A stretch of DNA of 9,445 bases from Planctomycetota bacterium (GTDB lineage: Bacteria; Planctomycetota; Phycisphaerae; Sedimentisphaerales; Anaerobacaceae). The notes below the pieces were generated by a model. The model saw only the letters and a list, made by a program, of their open reading frames with translations. It was not told the origin of the DNA and searched no databases. Location of the stretch: NCBI GenBank assembly GCA_026386835.1, contig JAPLMV010000058.1, forward strand, positions 1 to 9,445, in the 5' to 3' direction. Below, one piece after another: positions 1-6,436 of this stretch; the first letter of the stretch is position 1, and each line of letters opens with the position of its first letter. The position numbers and the translations under genes are program-made.

Positions 1-1
1 A

Positions 2-127
2 ATCAAAGATCGTGATGAATGGAAGTTTTATTATGATGAAAATTATTTCGATTTAATAAATCTTAAATTTAAAGAAGAATGCTTGGTGGAAATTCATCGA
101 CATCGGAAAAACTTTGAGCTACCTTAA
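2..127 (+). CDS. 3' end of an unrecognised protein gene (5' end outside window)
   Basis: An open frame enters from the left edge and runs 41 codons to a TAA at 125-127. The visible tail is highly charged and aromatic (starts IKDRDEWKFYYDENYF, ends HRKNFELP), which looks protein-like, but no family motif is recognisable. It has no membrane segment or signal. It is AT-rich like the rest of the left 1.3 kb and unlike rimO. The stop lies 27 bp before the duplicated rimO-leader segment, so this gene may border a rearrangement. It could be a chance frame, because only 126 bases are visible. Confidence 0.4.
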   Translation: MKDRDEWKFYYDENYFDLINLKFKEECLVEIHRHRKNFELP

Positions 128-153
128 TCGTGGGGTACAAAAATTCATACGAG

Positions 154-354
154 GAATTAAAGGTGTCCCTGTACATTTTTTGGGGAAATCTCGGTTAAGA
201 GAAGAAACGGCACCCCAAACCCTTTAGACTCGGCTGCGCCTGTGGGGCAAATTAATAGAATACATTAGACCAAGCTGCATTTTTTTGCTATTTTCTACCA
301 GTTGATGAAAGAAAAAACGAAACAAAAAAATATAACGGTCGGCTTTGTGGCGCT
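154..354 (+). repeat. Direct repeat copy 1: duplicated rimO leader and start
   Basis: This segment aligns without gaps to 1285-1485 at a constant offset of 1131 bp, with about 20 mismatches in 200 columns (hand count). It covers the noncoding leader of rimO and its first 17 codons. The sub-block 217-273 has only one mismatch. To the left (before 154) and right (after ~354, apart from a decayed remnant) the two copies differ. Confidence 0.9.
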
Positions 355-418
355 CAGAAAATTATTGACGAGAAAAAAAGGTTGGGTTATTGTTAATTTA
401 ACAAAAATGACGAAGTGA
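305..418 (+). pseudogene. Truncated 5' remnant of rimO (37-codon chimeric frame)
   Basis: From the ATG at 305 the first 17 codons match the rimO start with one substitution (R9 to N); both copies share MKEKTKQK and ITVGFVAL. After codon 17 the GCPKN motif of RimO is missing. Positions ~355-386 still resemble rimO ~1490-1520 weakly, as if bases were deleted and the frame shifted. The frame then runs through unrelated AT-rich sequence to a TGA at 416-418. The three N-terminal cysteines and the radical-SAM domain are absent, so no RimO activity is possible. It may be transcribed from the duplicated leader, but a functional 37-residue peptide is unlikely. Confidence 0.7.
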
Positions 419-454
419 TTAGGGGTCGTAAGATACCTCGATAGGCAAACAATG

Positions 455-466
455 ATTCCTGACCCC
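455..466. repeat. 12-bp inverted repeat, left member (ATTCCTGACCCC)
   Basis: ATTCCTGACCCC here is the perfect reverse complement of GGGGTCAGGAAT at 1151-1162, and 11 of the 12 bases recur at 1243-1253. The pair brackets the membrane-protein gene. Motifs of this GGGGTCAGG type often occur near REP-associated tyrosine transposases in other genomes (recollection, not verified), but no transposase is present here. Confidence 0.6.
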
Positions 467-512
467 GTTTTTTCACTAAATCCTGAAAGTATTGAAAAAA
501 GGGAGTAATTCG

Positions 513-1079
513 ATGTTAAGTTTAAAAATTCTATCCCAAAATATTACAGAGGTTAGTTTATTGAAGTTAATTAGGAATTTTTTAATTAGCATTTTTTCAA
601 TGGGATGGATTTATTTATGTGCCGGTTCGGTAGCGGGATTATTTTACTGGTTAAAGGATTTCGGCAAAATAAAAGCTAATTTTATAGAATGTGATGTAAG
701 CTATCAGATCGGTTTAGGTATCCTTAGCATTGGCATTTTATGGATGTTTTTTGCTCTTATATTTTGGGTATGTACTTTTACTTATAAGCTTTGTAAAAAG
801 AGCAAATGGGGATTTGTAAATAGTGTTGTTCTGACAGCTATTTCTGTTGGGTGGTGCCTGCCTTTTTATCGCTTTGTATATTATATATTTAGATGGTTAT
901 TCTGGATTCAGGCTTCAGAGGTAGCTAAAGATAACAAAATTGAATATTCAAACTTATTCGAGACAAGTATTGTAAATTTAAAAATAAGTGCTTTTTGGCT
1001 AATGTTAGTAGTGGTAATTTGGGCTTTTTTCGCAGCCAATAAGCTCTGGCCGCCAAAATGCAAAAAACAAAATAATTAA
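513..1079 (+). CDS. Orphan four-helix integral membrane protein, unknown function
   Basis: I do not recognise this 188-residue protein. The start is taken as the ATG at 513 because GGGAG at 501-505 sits 7 bases upstream; a TTG at 492 in the same frame would place that ribosome site inside the gene. Hydrophobic segments lie at about residues 23-47, 66-90, 101-131 and 158-176, predicting four transmembrane helices. They are separated by short basic loops (KKSK at 95-98), and the tail is basic (KCKKQNN). Many aromatic residues line the helices, and no catalytic motif is evident. Codon use is strongly AT-rich compared with rimO and the thi genes. It lies alone between two copies of the rimO leader and between inverted GGGGTCAGGAAT motifs, which suggests acquired cargo. 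The function is unknown; an immunity or transport accessory role would be a guess. Confidence 0.8.
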   Translation: MLSLKILSQNITEVSLLKLIRNFLISIFSMGWIYLCAGSVAGLFYWLKDFGKIKANFIECDVSYQIGLGILSIGILWMFFALIFWVCTFTYKLCKKSKWGFVNSVVLTAISVGWCLPFYRFVYYIFRWLFWIQASEVAKDNKIEYSNLFETSIVNLKISAFWLMLVVVIWAFFAANKLWPPKCKKQNN

Positions 1080-1151
1080 AGCTTGTCCCTACCAAAAATT
1101 TTATCCGCAGTTGAATCTTGTCGGAAGCGGAGCGCTCTTTGGGGAGAAATG

Positions 1152-1253
1152 GGGTCAGGAATGAATGGCGTTTCCTTAAGGCGGTTAAGGCTTTATTATT
1201 GCCTCAAAAACAAGGTTTTTCTTTCTTAAGGAAATGCCATTCGGGTCAGGAAT
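1152..1253. mobile_element. MITE/REP-like hairpin element with flanking 11-bp direct repeats
   Basis: Arms of 18 bp at 1163-1180 (GAATGGCGTTTCCTTAAG) and 1225-1242 pair with a single mismatch. Between them lie two smaller inverted repeats, AAAAAC/GTTTTT (1206-1220) and AGGC/GCCT (1188-1204). The 80-bp unit abuts GGGTCAGGAAT on both sides (1152-1162 and 1243-1253) in direct orientation, as a target-site duplication would look. No coding capacity is present. It could instead be a REP/BIME-type palindrome, or act as a loose terminator for the upstream gene, since TTTTT follows at 1255-1259. It accounts for about half of the gene-free stretch 1080-1435; nothing else is recognised at 1080-1150. 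Confidence 0.6.
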
Positions 1254-1284
1254 CTTTTTCTGGCCATATTTCCTTCCTCGAAAT

Positions 1285-1485
1285 GAATTAAAGATGTCCT
1301 GGTACATTTTTTGGGGAAATCCGGGTTAAGAGAAGAAACGACAACTAAAACCCTTTAGACTCGGCTGCGCCCGTGGGGCAAATTAATAGAATACATTAGA
1401 CCAAATCGCCTTTTTTTGCTATTTTCCATCGGCTGATGAAAGAAAAAACGAAACAAAAAAGGATAACGGTCGGCTTTGTGGCACT
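1285..1485 (+). repeat. Direct repeat copy 2: leader and start of intact rimO
   Basis: This is the partner of 154-354. It includes a best-conserved noncoding block at 1348-1404 and a small perfect stem GCCC-GTG-GGGC at 1369-1379. In copy 1 one stem base is changed, but the pair becomes a G-U wobble. No convincing -35/-10 pair or strong Shine-Dalgarno is seen before the rimO ATG at 1436, although a TAGAAT-like -10 occurs at 1386-1391. Confidence 0.9.
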
Positions 1486-2782
1486 TGGCTGCCCAAAAAA
1501 TATGGTCGATAGCGAAAGGATGCTCGCGCAAATCGCACAGGCAGGCATGGTCATAACCGCCCAGCCGCTTACCGCAGATGTCATTGTGATTAATACCTGC
1601 GGCTTTATCGCCCCAGCCAAGGCAGAGGCCATCGAGTCAATAAAAAAAGCTGTGGCCTCAAAGCACAAAGGCAATGTAAAAAAGGTAATCGTTGCCGGCT
1701 GTCTGTCGCAAAGGATGGGCAAAGAACTATTCAACGAAACAAAAGGTATCGATGCCGTTGTCGGTCTGGGCCAGCGCGACAACATCGTGCAAATAATCAG
1801 AAAAACCTTTCAATCCGACAAACCGCAGGCCTACCTCGCCCGGTCGCACGCCGCAATAAATGACGACAAAATAAGACTTCGCATCACGCCTGACCACTGG
1901 GCATATCTGAGAATAAGCGAGGGCTGCAACCACAGATGCTCGTTCTGCACAATACCTGCCATCAGAGGCCGTTTCATAAGCAAATCACAAAAGAACATCC
2001 TCGCTGAGGCACGGGAACTAATTTCCGCAGGCGCTGTCGAACTCAATATCATCGCTCAGGACGTTACTTCTTATGGCCGAGACCTGAAAATAAAAAACGG
2101 CCTGGCGACACTGCTAAAAAAACTTGAAAAAATCGATGAGTTGAAATGGATTCGGCTGCTGTACCTCTACCCGACAGGAATCACACAAAAGCTTATTGAA
2201 ACCATCGCAGACAGCAAAAAAATTCTTCCCTATTTCGATATCCCAATCCAGCACATAAATAACCAGATACTCAAAGCTATGCGCCGTCCCGACAGCAAAG
2301 AGCAAATCTGTGAATTGATTGAAAAGCTTCGCTTGGCCATACCCGGTATAGTGTTAAGGACGACATTGATTGTCGGCTTTCCAGGCGAAACAGACAAACA
2401 GTTTGAAGAGCTTCTCGATTTTATCAACTGGGCCAGGTTCGACTGCCTGGGCTGCTTTAAGTATTACGCCGAAGAAGGTACGCCCGCTGCAAAGATGCCA
2501 AATCAAATACCTGACTCTGTCAAAAAACGCCGCCTGAAAACATTGATGCTCGCCCAGCAGAAAATTGCCTTTGCTAAAAACAAGGAAAGAGTCGGTGCCC
2601 TTCTTACCTGCCTTGTCGAGTCAGTCGATAAAAAACGCACCGGCCGGGGCCGCTTTTACGGCCAGGCGCCAGACATCGACAGTATCTGCATCATAAAAAA
2701 CTGCACGGCAAAACCGGGCGATTTATTAAATACAAAAGTCGTCGGCACAAAAGATTATGATTTACTTGTCCGGCAAGTTTAA
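1436..2782 (+). CDS. rimO: Ribosomal protein S12 methylthiotransferase RimO
   Basis: This radical-SAM methylthiotransferase adds a methylthio group to the conserved Asp of ribosomal protein S12 in the cytoplasm. The 448-residue length fits the family. The N-terminal MTTase domain carries the auxiliary-cluster cysteines C19 (in ALGCPKNMVDSE), C55 (NTCGF) and C89 (AGCLSQR). The radical-SAM cluster is C164-x3-C168-x2-C171 (SEGCNHRCSFC), followed by IPAIRGR. QDVTSYGRDL and RLLYLYP are typical of RimO rather than MiaB. A C-terminal TRAM domain occupies about residues 380-446. The start ATG is the one duplicated at 305; its ribosome site is weak. pgsA follows 38 bases after the stop, a neighbour order I recall from other bacteria, so the two are probably co-transcribed. 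All key residues are present. Confidence 0.97.
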   Translation: MKEKTKQKRITVGFVALGCPKNMVDSERMLAQIAQAGMVITAQPLTADVIVINTCGFIAPAKAEAIESIKKAVASKHKGNVKKVIVAGCLSQRMGKELFNETKGIDAVVGLGQRDNIVQIIRKTFQSDKPQAYLARSHAAINDDKIRLRITPDHWAYLRISEGCNHRCSFCTIPAIRGRFISKSQKNILAEARELISAGAVELNIIAQDVTSYGRDLKIKNGLATLLKKLEKIDELKWIRLLYLYPTGITQKLIETIADSKKILPYFDIPIQHINNQILKAMRRPDSKEQICELIEKLRLAIPGIVLRTTLIVGFPGETDKQFEELLDFINWARFDCLGCFKYYAEEGTPAAKMPNQIPDSVKKRRLKTLMLAQQKIAFAKNKERVGALLTCLVESVDKKRTGRGRFYGQAPDIDSICIIKNCTAKPGDLLNTKVVGTKDYDLLVRQV

Positions 2783-2820
2783 CGTTGAATTATTGCCTCT
2801 GTGCAAGTAAACTTCCAATT

Positions 2821-3438
2821 ATGCTGAAACTTGTTCCGAATATCCTGACGGTGGGTCGGCTTGTTCTGACCGTTTTTCTTCTGATTATGCTTCTGTATTC
2901 GCCAAACGCCCAGAACAGAACGTTATTTCTCGACGCCGCCCTGGTCATCTTTGTGATAGCAGGCATCACAGACATCGTTGATGGTCCCATTGCCCGGCAC
3001 TACGGTATCGCCACAAAATTCGGCCGGATTATGGACCCGCTGGCTGATAAAATCCTTGTTTGCGGTGCCTTTATTTCATTCGCCTGGATTGGAGAGCCGA
3101 CGCTTTTTAATCTCACCCCAACCACCTTGAAAATAATCCACTGGCTCGTAGCGGGCATTATAATCGCAAGAGAAGCTTATGTTACCATCCTGCGGCATAC
3201 CGCCGAAGCCCACGGAATTAATTTTGCCGCAACTGCGTCAGGCAAAATCAAGATGTTCCTGCAATCATTTGCTATCGGGACGACAATTATAAAGATGGCT
3301 CATGCCCAGAACGTAAACTGGGGCTACTGGTTCATAAGCATCACTTTTTCAGTTATGCTTATCGGCACCGTTGTTTCTGGCCTTACCGCCACCCGCAGAG
3401 CATCATGGAAACAGTTTTCCCTCAATAATCGTCACTAA
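2821..3438 (+). CDS. pgsA: CDP-diacylglycerol--glycerol-3-phosphate 3-phosphatidyltransferase
   Basis: This membrane enzyme transfers phosphatidyl from CDP-diacylglycerol to glycerol 3-phosphate, the committed step to phosphatidylglycerol. The full CDP-alcohol phosphotransferase signature is visible: D51, D54-G55, A58-R59, G68, D72 and D76 (numbering from the ATG at 2821). Hydrophobic segments surround it at about residues 8-26, 37-52, 78-90, 100-118 and two near the C-terminus. I chose the ATG at 2821 over a TTG at 2785 because MLKLVPNILTVGRL is the usual N-terminus of the family; this gives 205 residues. No strong Shine-Dalgarno precedes it, so coupling to rimO is likely. The stop codon TAA ends at 3438, directly against the stop of thiH on the other strand. 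A different head-group acceptor within the same superfamily cannot be fully excluded. Confidence 0.9.
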   Translation: MLKLVPNILTVGRLVLTVFLLIMLLYSPNAQNRTLFLDAALVIFVIAGITDIVDGPIARHYGIATKFGRIMDPLADKILVCGAFISFAWIGEPTLFNLTPTTLKIIHWLVAGIIIAREAYVTILRHTAEAHGINFAATASGKIKMFLQSFAIGTTIIKMAHAQNVNWGYWFISITFSVMLIGTVVSGLTATRRASWKQFSLNNRH

Positions 3439-4617
3439 TCAATGTATGTACGCCTTGTCCCAATCCTTCCAGACCGGCTCAAGACCATTACTTTTCAGCA
3501 TAACGGATATTTCCGCTGCGCTGCGCGTATCGTTAACCTCAAATTGTTCGCCCACATCGGTTTGACCCGAATACCCGCCGGGATTGGTTTTGCTGCCAGC
3601 GCTCATCTTTGTAATGCCGAGCTTAATTAAATTGTCTCGTAATTTTGCTCTCTCACGAGTCGAAATCACAAGCCCCGCATCGGCAAAACACAGCCGCAGC
3701 GCCGTTATCATCTGCACAAGATTTTTATCGCTCAATAAGTGCTTAAACTGCGACGCCTCAACCTCACAGGCAGGACGCATTCTTGGAAAAGAAAACGACA
3801 CCTGCGACCGCCAGTACCGCTTCATCAAATAGTGTGCATGTTCTGCAAGTGCCAGCGCCTCAACCCGCCAGTCGTTAAGACCCAAAAGAACGCCCAATCC
3901 TGTCTGACGCATACCAGCGCCCGCGAAGTCGTCCGGCTCGCGAAGTCTGCTGTCATAATCGGCTTTGGGCCCTGCAGGGTGATAATATTCATATAACTTG
4001 CGGTCGTAAGTTTCCTGAAAAATAGTAACGCCTTCAATCCCAGCCCTGAATAATCTGCCGTATTTCTCGCTGCTTAATCGATATATTTCCATCGAGATGC
4101 TGCTGAACTTGTCCCTGAGTCTGCCGGCCAATTCCTCAAGATAATCCACGCCGATAAATTTTCTGTCCTCGCTGCTGACAAGCAAAATATCCGTAAAACC
4201 TTCGCCGGCTATGATGTCGGCATCCCTGACCGCCTGGTCAATCGTTAATCTTGTCCTCTTGAAATCGTGCTTTTTGCTAAAACCACAATACATACAACTG
4301 TTGACGCAATAGTTGGATAGATACAGCGGTGCAAAAAGCCGGATGGTCTTGCCGAATCTTTGAACCGTAAGCTGATGTGCAATCTGCGCCATCTGCTCAA
4401 GATAATCCTGTGCAGCAGGCGAAACAAGCGTAAGCAGTCTTTCCAAGCGGTAAACACCCGCAGGCTCATTTAATACCCTCTCGACATCGTTTTTGCCGAC
4501 CGCTTTTAATTTGTCAAGCCAGACCCCCTTGGGGGCAGGCCCGCTATTGCCATCGAGACCTTTTTGAGCCAGTATCGTCGCAATGTCGGAACCGATATAT
4601 TTCTGTGTATCAATCAT
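3439..4617 (-). CDS. thiH: 2-iminoacetate synthase (tyrosine lyase) ThiH
   Basis: ThiH is a radical-SAM enzyme that cleaves tyrosine to p-cresol and dehydroglycine (2-iminoacetate), which ThiG uses to build the thiazole. The cluster motif is C104-x3-C108-x2-C111 in NYCVNSCMYCGF. It is followed by the barrel and the C-terminal domain, with NPGGYSGQ and GLEPVWKDWD near the end, both ThiH hallmarks. Its 392 residues match the family length (about 370-390). It is the last gene of the thi operon. Only a weak ribosome site is seen (GATAAGAATG), so translation may be coupled to thiG, whose stop is 27 bases upstream. Use of ThiH rather than glycine oxidase ThiO points to a low-oxygen lifestyle. Confidence 0.96.
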   Translation of the reverse strand: MIDTQKYIGSDIATILAQKGLDGNSGPAPKGVWLDKLKAVGKNDVERVLNEPAGVYRLERLLTLVSPAAQDYLEQMAQIAHQLTVQRFGKTIRLFAPLYLSNYCVNSCMYCGFSKKHDFKRTRLTIDQAVRDADIIAGEGFTDILLVSSEDRKFIGVDYLEELAGRLRDKFSSISMEIYRLSSEKYGRLFRAGIEGVTIFQETYDRKLYEYYHPAGPKADYDSRLREPDDFAGAGMRQTGLGVLLGLNDWRVEALALAEHAHYLMKRYWRSQVSFSFPRMRPACEVEASQFKHLLSDKNLVQMITALRLCFADAGLVISTRERAKLRDNLIKLGITKMSAGSKTNPGGYSGQTDVGEQFEVNDTRSAAEISVMLKSNGLEPVWKDWDKAYIH

Positions 4618-4625
4618 TCTTATCT

Positions 4626-4653
4626 ACGAACTACGAACTAATAACTATGAACT
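4626..4653. repeat. Heptamer array A (4 x 7 bp, consensus ANNAACT), thiG-thiH junction
   Basis: Four consecutive 7-bp units start at 4626, 4633, 4640 and 4647. The first two are identical (ACGAACT) and the others differ at one or two positions. Read on the minus strand the array supplies the last two serine codons and the TAG stop of thiG, then fills the gap to the thiH start. Confidence 0.85.
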
Positions 4654-5421
4654 TCTTAAGAATCCAGTCAGCGGACTCGATGCGTTTGCCGTCCTGCTCG
4701 CAGCCCGCGGGCCGCACTGGTACGCCATTCGTCCCGCCTGAACAGCGAGCTTAAATGCCTCTGCCATTTCTTCGGGCTTATCCGCCGTAGCGATTGCCGT
4801 ATTAACCAGAACCGCATCGGCGCCCATCTCCATCGCCTCAGCCGCATGAGAAGGCAATCCAAGACCGGCATCTACAACTACCGGAACATTTGCCTGCTCG
4901 ATTATAATCTCAATCGCCGCCCGAGTTTTTAACCCCTGATTTGAGCCGATTGGACTTGCCAGCGGCATCACCGTCGCCACACCTGCATCCTGAAGCCGCT
5001 TTGCAAGAACAGGGTCCGCGTTGATATAAGGCAGCACAACAAATCCTTCCTTTACCAAAATCTGGGCCGCCTTTAACGTCTCAACTGGGTCCGGCAGCAG
5101 ATAATACGGGTCAGGCGTAACCTCGAGTTTGAGCCAGTTAATCCCAGTCGCCGCACGCGCAAGTCTGGCAAGCCGAACCGCCTCCTCGGCACTGCGGGCG
5201 CCTGACGTGTTCGGCAGCAGCAGGTATTTACTGCTGTCGATTGCGCTTAACATATCGTCATCCTTATTTTCAATATCCACCCTCCGCAGCGCAACGGTAA
5301 CAATCTCCGTACCTGACTTTTCAATCGCACGGGACATAATACTGTTCGATGCAAACTTGCCTGTCCCGACCATCAGCCGGGACTTGAATTCTCTGCCTGC
5401 AATAACCAAATTATCCGCCAT
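4645..5421 (-). CDS. thiG: Thiazole synthase ThiG
   Basis: ThiG is a TIM-barrel enzyme that joins 1-deoxy-D-xylulose 5-phosphate, dehydroglycine from ThiH and sulfur from ThiS thiocarboxylate into the thiazole phosphate of thiamine. The Schiff-base lysine is K98 in NWLKLEV, the region LLPNTSG (residues 68-74) is present, and the phosphate-binding part reads VVVDAGLGLPSHAAEAMEMGADAVLVNTAIA. The C-terminus has the family SSPLTGF motif. Its 258 residues are normal. GTGAGG precedes the ATG at suitable spacing. The last two serines and the stop come from the heptamer array that follows. Confidence 0.97.
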   Translation of the reverse strand: MADNLVIAGREFKSRLMVGTGKFASNSIMSRAIEKSGTEIVTVALRRVDIENKDDDMLSAIDSSKYLLLPNTSGARSAEEAVRLARLARAATGINWLKLEVTPDPYYLLPDPVETLKAAQILVKEGFVVLPYINADPVLAKRLQDAGVATVMPLASPIGSNQGLKTRAAIEIIIEQANVPVVVDAGLGLPSHAAEAMEMGADAVLVNTAIATADKPEEMAEAFKLAVQAGRMAYQCGPRAASRTANASSPLTGFLRSS

Positions 5422-5443
5422 TTCTAAACCTCACTTTTCACAA

Positions 5444-5471
5444 GCGACGAGTCCCGAGCGACGAGCGACGA
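5444..5471. repeat. Heptamer array B (4 x 7 bp, mostly GCGACGA), thiS-thiG junction
   Basis: Units start at 5444, 5451, 5458 and 5465. Three are exactly GCGACGA and the second is GTCCCGA. The array lies between the thiS stop (5474-5476) and the thiG ribosome site and is GC-rich, unlike the other arrays, although the period is the same. Confidence 0.88.
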
Positions 5472-5473
5472 CT

Positions 5474-5686
5474 TTACCCGCCCGGCACAAACCGCACCAA
5501 TTCGATACTCTGACCTTTGCTGAGCTTTGTCTTTGCGAATTTTTCACGCTCTACTATCAGGCCGTCAACCTCAGCCACGACCGTCGCTGTCTCAATACGC
5601 AACTGCTCCAGCAACTCGGCTATCGTTTTCGGCATCTGCCCTGCTGGAAATTCCCTGTCAACGCCGTTAATTTTAAGCATTTCCAT
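5474..5686 (-). CDS. thiS: Sulfur carrier protein ThiS
   Basis: ThiS is a 70-residue ubiquitin-fold protein whose C-terminal glycine is adenylated by ThiF and converted to a thiocarboxylate that donates sulfur to ThiG. The diagnostic C-terminal Gly-Gly (G69-G70) is present in VRFVPGG, and the beta-grasp pattern (MLKINGVDREF near the start, VVAEVDGLIV in the middle) fits. AGGAAGAG lies just upstream of the ATG at 5686; an in-frame ATG two codons later is also possible. It sits between thiF and thiG, each gap carrying a heptamer array. Confidence 0.94.
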   Translation of the reverse strand: MEMLKINGVDREFPAGQMPKTIAELLEQLRIETATVVAEVDGLIVEREKFAKTKLSKGQSIELVRFVPGG

Positions 5687-5697
5687 ATTCTCTTCCT

Positions 5698-5718
5698 GTA
5701 CGCTGAACGCTGTACGCT
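5698..5718. repeat. Heptamer array C (3 x 7 bp, GWACGCT, plus a partial unit), thiF-thiS junction
   Basis: GTACGCT, GAACGCT and GTACGCT occur in register from 5698, with a degenerate partial unit continuing to about 5723. Read on the minus strand the array provides two of the three bases of the thiF TAG stop (5717-5719), then ends next to the thiS ribosome site. Confidence 0.8.
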
Positions 5719-6298
5719 ATACACCATCCATCAAAACCTCAATAATCGCATTTGCCTGATGACAGGCCGCTATTCCAACCCTCGCAGCGGTTAGTATCTT
5801 GACCGAATCAATCCCGCTTTTACCGTCGCCGACAAGTATAAACCGTTTCGACACCTGTCTGGTCTGTATCGCATTACTGTTTCCGTAGCCTGCCAGCCCG
5901 CTTGCCGAAACCACGATTACATCCGGCATTTTACTTAGTACCGTTTCGACTATCATTTGTTTTTCCTCTGCCTTGTCGAAACACTCTGCTATCACATCCG
6001 CATCGCCGAAAATCTTCGGCACATTGTCAGCCGTCAGTTTGAGCTGATGACCCTCAATTTTTACATTGGGATTTATCCGCCGAAGGTTCTCCGTCATTGC
6101 CTCGACCTTGCCTCTGCCAAGCTGGTCGACAAAATACTGCTGCCTGTTGAGATTGCTTTCCCCGACCTTGTCAAAATCAGCAATTATCAGCTTACCAACA
6201 TTGGTTCTTGCCAGCGCCAAGGCTACATTGGAACCAAGTCCGCCAAGACCTGCTATACCTACAACTGCTCGTCCAAGTTTTTCCTTCATCGAAACCAT
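5717..6298 (-). CDS. thiF: ThiS adenylyltransferase, short ThiF family (thiF_fam2 type)
   Basis: This is an E1-like enzyme expected to adenylate the C-terminal glycine of ThiS with ATP. The 193 residues begin with the nucleotide-binding loop GIAGLGGLGSN (14-24). They continue with the acidic D41/D43, the N49-L-N51-R52-Q53 motif and K64, and the E1-type aspartate in ECFD (D108). It lacks the paired CxxC zinc ligands and the C-terminal extension of the ~250-residue E. coli ThiF. It resembles the short second family of ThiF found next to thiS/thiG/thiH in anaerobes. Only C106 and a cysteine near the C-terminus are available. The ATG at 6298 is used; the ribosome site is weak (GGCAG) and an in-frame stop lies a few codons upstream. 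It is the first gene after the riboswitch. Confidence 0.9.
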   Translation of the reverse strand: MVSMKEKLGRAVVGIAGLGGLGSNVALALARTNVGKLIIADFDKVGESNLNRQQYFVDQLGRGKVEAMTENLRRINPNVKIEGHQLKLTADNVPKIFGDADVIAECFDKAEEKQMIVETVLSKMPDVIVVSASGLAGYGNSNAIQTRQVSKRFILVGDGKSGIDSVKILTAARVGIAACHQANAIIEVLMDGV

Positions 6299-6322
6299 CG
6301 TTTTTCTGCCGACCGCAAAAAT

Positions 6323-6350
6323 TGACTATTTACTATTGAATATTGACTAT
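6323..6350. repeat. Heptamer array D (4 x 7 bp, consensus TKAMTAT), upstream of thiF
   Basis: Units start at 6323, 6330, 6337 and 6344. The first and last are TGACTAT and the middle two differ by one or two bases. The array lies in the thiF leader about 25 bases before the start codon. Confidence 0.82.
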
Positions 6351-6436
6351 TCTAAAAACATATAACAACCGTAACCAAATAAATACCAGGGGGAAACAAC
6401 CGCGAAGAAAGTTAAGAATCGGCTTTTAATAAAAGC

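Noticed and set aside
492..512. TTG start giving seven more residues on the membrane protein
   Set aside because: The GGGAG ribosome site lies within those codons and is ideally spaced for the ATG at 513.
1348..1404. A tRNA-like or small RNA gene in the rimO leader
   Set aside because: Only a 4-bp stem is convincing. There is no cloverleaf or TPsiC arm and no terminator.
1396..2427. Several minus-strand frames of 60-130 codons across rimO
   Set aside because: They are shadows of rimO codon bias, lack family motifs and overlap a full-length conserved gene.
2785..2820. TTG start giving twelve more residues on PgsA
   Set aside because: The family N-terminus begins at the ATG at 2821, and the extra residues have no family likeness.
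4626..5718. Heptamer arrays as phase-variation switches of coding frame
   Set aside because: The arrays lie outside or at the very end of the genes, so unit changes would not switch a gene off. Only the last two ThiG residues could be affected.
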